From positions 124,001 to 188,000 of the forward strand of contig JAIOQX010000003.1 of the NCBI GenBank assembly GCA_021108415.1: a stretch of DNA of 64,000 nucleotides, given 5' to 3'. Shown piece by piece: positions 61,581 through 64,000 of the stretch; position 1 is the stretch's first letter, and each line of letters opens with the position of its first letter. The notes beneath the pieces were generated by a model that was not told where the DNA came from, ran no database searches, and worked only from the letters and a program-made list of their open reading frames with translations. The position numbers were made by a program, and so were the translations under genes. Source of the stretch: Acholeplasmataceae bacterium (GTDB lineage Bacteria; Bacillota_I; Bacilli_A; Acholeplasmatales; Acholeplasmataceae).

Positions 61581-61604
61581 CATATCACAAAATATATTTA
61601 TAAT
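61577..61604 (+). promoter_or_regulatory. Promoter of the fluoride riboswitch-antiporter unit
   Basis: -35 TTGACA (61577-61582), overlapping the DUF1295 stop, and -10 TATAAT (61599-61604) with a 16-base spacer. Transcription should begin near 61611, exactly at the first base of the riboswitch P1 stem. Confidence 0.75.
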
Positions 61605-61610
61605 AAGTTT

Positions 61611-61668
61611 AGGGAATGAATGTCTCCCTTAGTGTATACTAAAACCGCAATTGCTGATGACTTCTACA
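61611..61668 (+). ncRNA. Fluoride (crcB-motif) riboswitch aptamer
   Basis: A stem AGGGA/TCCCT (61611-61615 with 61625-61629) closes the loop ATGAATGTC, which matches the crcB-motif loop AUGGAGUUC. A variable hairpin AGT-GTAT-ACT follows, then AAAACCGC and the conserved GCTGATGACTTCTAC. The loop bases GAATGTC can pair with GACTTC to make the pseudoknot expected for this class. The 3' part of the aptamer is also the 5' arm of a terminator. Known crcB riboswitches sense fluoride and often precede fluoride exporters or Na+/H+ antiporters; here an antiporter gene follows. Confidence 0.85.
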
Positions 61669-61695
61669 ACTTTTTTGTTGTAGAGTCATTTTTTT
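61658..61695 (+). terminator. Riboswitch-controlled terminator
   Basis: TGACTTCTACAAC and GTTGTAGAGTCA arms (one bulge) with a T6 loop and T7 tail, 17 bases before the antiporter start. Its left arm overlaps the aptamer, so ligand binding would prevent it from forming and turn the gene on. Confidence 0.85.
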
Positions 61696-61711
61696 AAAAA
61701 AGGAGATCACT

Positions 61712-62926
61712 ATGTTATTAAGTATTGCAATTATCATTTTAAGTAGTTTACTCTTATCAAAAATCTTTAATCTTATTAAATTACCACCTATTTTAGGCAT
61801 GCTTTTAACAGGTATGTTAATTGGACCATATGCTCTAGATTTAATTGATATTGATATTTTAAATATATCTGCCGATCTAAGAAAGATTGCATTAATCGTT
61901 ATTTTAATTAGAGCAGGATTATCACTTGATTTAAGTGACTTAAAAAAAGTAGGAAGACCTGCTATACTCTTGTCATTTGTTCCTGCAACCATTGAGATAT
62001 TAACCATTGTATTAGTTGCACCACTCTTATTTGATATCACTTATACGACTGCAGCAATCATGGGTGCGATTGTCGCAGCAGTATCACCTGCAGTAGTTGT
62101 ACCTAGAATGATTAAACTTATTGAAAGCGGTCATGGTAAAAACAAAAACATTCCACAAATGATTTTAGCTGGAGCATCTATTGACGATGTTTATGTGATT
62201 GTCTTATTTTATGCATTTTTGAAATTAGGTCAAGGTGAAAATTTTAGGTTTACAACATTATTAAACGTTCCAATTTCTATCATATTAGGTATTTTAGTTG
62301 GAGTTATTGCAGGATATTTTGCTTCACAGTTCTTTAAAAAGATTCATATGAGAGACACTGTGAAAGTCTTAATTATTTTTTCTATAGGGTTTTTAGCTGT
62401 AACTTTAGAAGACGTATTAAGTCAAACGATAGCTTTAAGTGGACTTCTAGCTGTCATGTCTTTTGGTATTTCAATCAATAGATATTATCCTGAATTATCA
62501 AAAAGATTAGTTAAAAAGTTTGAAAAAATATGGGTCATTGCTGAAATTATGTTATTTGTTTTAGTAGGTGCCCTTGTCGATGTGAGTGTTTTATTAAGTG
62601 TTGGACTATTGGCGATAGTATTAATCGTTATTTCTATGACATTTAGAATGATTGGGGTTTATTTATCTCTTCTAAAAACAAACTTAAATATAGGTGAAAA
62701 ACTCTTTACAGCAATTTCATATACACCAAAAGCTACAGTGCAAGCAGCGATTGGTGCTATCCCGCTTTCCTTAGGTTTAGCGCATGGAGAATTGATTTTA
62801 ATGGTATCAGTCTTGGCAATTTGTATTACAGCTCCATTTGGTGCAATTTTGATGGATAAAACATATCTTAAACTATTGGATCATCAGTTAAAAACATCCG
62901 ATATTGGTGATATCAGCATAAAATAG
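61712..62926 (+). CDS. Cation:proton antiporter (CPA family)
   Basis: 404 residues, about twelve to thirteen membrane segments. The start LLSKIFNLIKLPPILGMLLT, then GMLIGPYALDLI is the CPA signature. The functional region has GAIVAAVSPAVVVPRMIK and, after it, the Asp pair in AGASIDDVYVIVLFY, the ion-binding site. Cytosolic regulatory domains are missing from the C-terminus. It exchanges Na+ or K+ for protons. AAAAGGAGATC precedes ATG. Expression lies under the fluoride riboswitch. Two TrkA-N genes follow. Confidence 0.92.
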   Translation: MLLSIAIIILSSLLLSKIFNLIKLPPILGMLLTGMLIGPYALDLIDIDILNISADLRKIALIVILIRAGLSLDLSDLKKVGRPAILLSFVPATIEILTIVLVAPLLFDITYTTAAIMGAIVAAVSPAVVVPRMIKLIESGHGKNKNIPQMILAGASIDDVYVIVLFYAFLKLGQGENFRFTTLLNVPISIILGILVGVIAGYFASQFFKKIHMRDTVKVLIIFSIGFLAVTLEDVLSQTIALSGLLAVMSFGISINRYYPELSKRLVKKFEKIWVIAEIMLFVLVGALVDVSVLLSVGLLAIVLIVISMTFRMIGVYLSLLKTNLNIGEKLFTAISYTPKATVQAAIGAIPLSLGLAHGELILMVSVLAICITAPFGAILMDKTYLKLLDHQLKTSDIGDISIK

Positions 62927-62980
62927 TATAATAATACTATGTGTTTGATGCACTTTTAAAGAAATAATGTTAAAATGTAT

Positions 62981-63046
62981 AAGGTAACATGAAACAAAGT
63001 TTAAGGTAACATGAAACATAGTTTGAAGTATCATGATAGATTAATT
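62981..63046 (+). repeat. 22-bp tandem repeat between antiporter and TrkA genes
   Basis: AAGGTAACATGAAACAAAGT at 62981 (22-base unit) is repeated at 63003 with one base changed and a third degraded copy runs from 63025. It lies in a 160-base gap, upstream of the TrkA-N gene. It could be a regulatory site or simple duplication. Confidence 0.75.
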
Positions 63047-63094
63047 GATGTCCATGATATAAAAGTATGGCATAAAAAATAAAGGAGTATGATT

Positions 63095-63514
63095 ATGAAA
63101 AGAAATAAGTTCGTTGTCATCGGTTCTGGAAGATTAGGTTCTAATATAGCAACTTCAATGTCAGAATTAGGAGAAGATGTGATTATTATAGATGCAGTTG
63201 ATGACTCATTTAGAAAACTACAAGAATCTTTTTCTGGTTATCAAGTTGTAGGAGATGCCACAGATCTTACCATTTTAGAAAATTCATATATTAAACACGC
63301 AAAAACAGTTGTCATCACAACTGATAGCGATAATGTGAATATTTATCTAGCTCACATTTGTTTTTATGTTTATAATGTTCCAAAGATATTTGTTAGACTA
63401 TCTGACACTGATAAAGGTAAATTACTAGAAGGCACTTCGATTAAAGCAATCTATCCATTCAATTTATCATATAGTGAATTTATGGATCTAAATGACGAGG
63501 AGGAAACGCTATGA
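63095..63514 (+). CDS. TrkA-N domain NAD-binding protein 1
   Basis: 139 residues from ATG 63095 (AAAGGAG 7 bases upstream; ATG 63089 is too close). The Rossmann start NKFVVIGSGRLGSNIATSMS, then VIIIDAVDDSFRKLQESFSG, YQVVGDATDLTILENSYIK and TVVITTDSDNVNIYLAHICF are the RCK/TrkA-N pattern. It lacks the TrkA-C domain. Such proteins gate K+ channels or antiporters by binding NAD(H) or ATP. Its stop overlaps the second TrkA gene by 4 bases. Confidence 0.92.
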   Translation: MKRNKFVVIGSGRLGSNIATSMSELGEDVIIIDAVDDSFRKLQESFSGYQVVGDATDLTILENSYIKHAKTVVITTDSDNVNIYLAHICFYVYNVPKIFVRLSDTDKGKLLEGTSIKAIYPFNLSYSEFMDLNDEEETL

Positions 63515-64000
63515 AAATAGTGATTACAGGCGGGAAACATGAAGCCGACTATATCGTTAGCAAATTAAAAAAAGAACATCATCAACTAATTATCATTAAT
63601 CAAGACAGAGATTTTGCAGAATATATTAGTTCAAACAATGATATTGGAGTTTTTCCAGGTGATTCAACAAAAGCATATGTTTTATCTGATGCAGAAGCCC
63701 AAAATGCTGATGTTTTATTAGCATTATCTGATAGTGATACAGATAACTATATTACTTGTATTACTGCAAAAAAACTATTTAATATTAAAAGAACGGTTGC
63801 AAAAGTTAAAAACCCTAAAAACGTTGAATTATTTAAACGCTTAGGTGTTGATAGTGTCATCAGTTCAACTTACTTACTTGCACAAACTATTTTAAATGAA
63901 TCTTCAGTTGAAAATATAATTAAAACATTATCAATAGAAGATGAAAAAATTGTAATGATTGAAATTGGTGTTGAACCAGAGCACCATATTGTCAATAAGC
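63511..64000 (+). CDS. TrkA family protein 2 (3' partial)
   Basis: 163 residues are visible and the gene runs off the window. GAGGAGGAAACGCT precedes ATG. The start MKIVITGGKHEADYIVSKLK, then IGVFPGDSTKAYVLSDAEAQ, then VLLALSDSDTDNYITCITAK and KNPKNVELFKRLGVDSVIS match TrkA-N. The last visible part (VENIIKTLSIEDEKIVMIEI) leads into a TrkA-C domain. With the first TrkA-N protein it may form a heteromeric ring for the antiporter or for a Trk/Ktr potassium channel outside the window. Confidence 0.9.
   Translation, partial: MKIVITGGKHEADYIVSKLKKEHHQLIIINQDRDFAEYISSNNDIGVFPGDSTKAYVLSDAEAQNADVLLALSDSDTDNYITCITAKKLFNIKRTVAKVKNPKNVELFKRLGVDSVISSTYLLAQTILNESSVENIIKTLSIEDEKIVMIEIGVEPEHHIVNK

Noticed and set aside
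61611-61695. Leader before the antiporter as a c-di-AMP or sodium riboswitch
   Set aside because: It is too short for the c-di-AMP class, and its conserved blocks and pseudoknot fit the fluoride class far better.

Overview
The window is AT-rich bacterial DNA that uses the standard code: TGA is a stop in many genes and Trp is TGG. Intergenic gaps are short and most starts have strong GGAGG-type ribosome sites. A complete type II fatty acid cluster (FabK, FabZ), acetate-CoA transferase, bacillus-type regulators and the absence of any cell-wall gene in view suggest an Acholeplasma-like or Izemoplasma-like Mollicute. This assignment is inference; no rRNA is present.

Layout. 1-5343: YitT-family membrane protein (cut by the window edge), S41 processing protease, RecX, amidohydrolase, DsbA/FrnE-like protein. 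5465-7192: DEAD-box RNA helicase. 7282-12551: a three-gene Wadjet/MksBEF-type SMC cassette (jetA, jetB, jetC) with no jetD; a bleomycin-hydrolase-type aminopeptidase follows in its place. 13976-15778: tRNA-Pro, an acetyltransferase, a glutathione peroxidase, tRNA-Arg and tRNA-Ser.

15.8-27 kb is an accessory region. Its first 6 kb is bounded by tRNA-Ser and a degraded copy of the tRNA-Ser 3' end at 21.79 kb, the signature of an element integrated at a tRNA gene. It holds two Fic proteins with N-terminal DNA-binding domains and operator-like repeats in their promoters, a secreted subtilase with a small membrane partner, an AbrB/YafQ-like toxin-antitoxin pair, a possible immunity protein, flavin-binding-fold proteins and a broken IS3-type transposase. 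Two repeat families are scattered between these genes: an approximately 150-bp element (three copies plus a fragment) and IS21-like terminal ends whose units recur every 20 bp. A further 20-bp-periodic array lies just inside the tRNA-Ser boundary.

27-45 kb: a quinone-oxidoreductase-type dehydrogenase with a small membrane protein and HTH regulator; a TetR regulator with an acetoacetate/short-chain fatty acid operon (atoD, atoA, atoE, thiolase) behind a palindromic operator; a mutarotase-like protein; an autoregulated TetR with an ABC-2 exporter; an arsenic operon (arsR, permease, thioredoxin-like protein, arsC, acr3); a guanylate-kinase-like protein; an MFS transporter. 45-51 kb: gamma-glutamyltransferase, DNA glycosylase, glucose-6-phosphate dehydrogenase, a cyclase-family hydrolase, an acetyltransferase and a D-2-hydroxyacid dehydrogenase.

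51.2-60.6 kb is one operon for acetyl-CoA carboxylase and fatty acid elongation (accBCDA, fabH, K, D, G, F, Z and a short biotin ligase) behind a promoter with a FabT-like palindrome. The window ends with a DUF1295 protein, then a fluoride-type riboswitch with its own terminator in front of a cation:proton antiporter, followed by two separate TrkA-N proteins, the second cut by the window edge.
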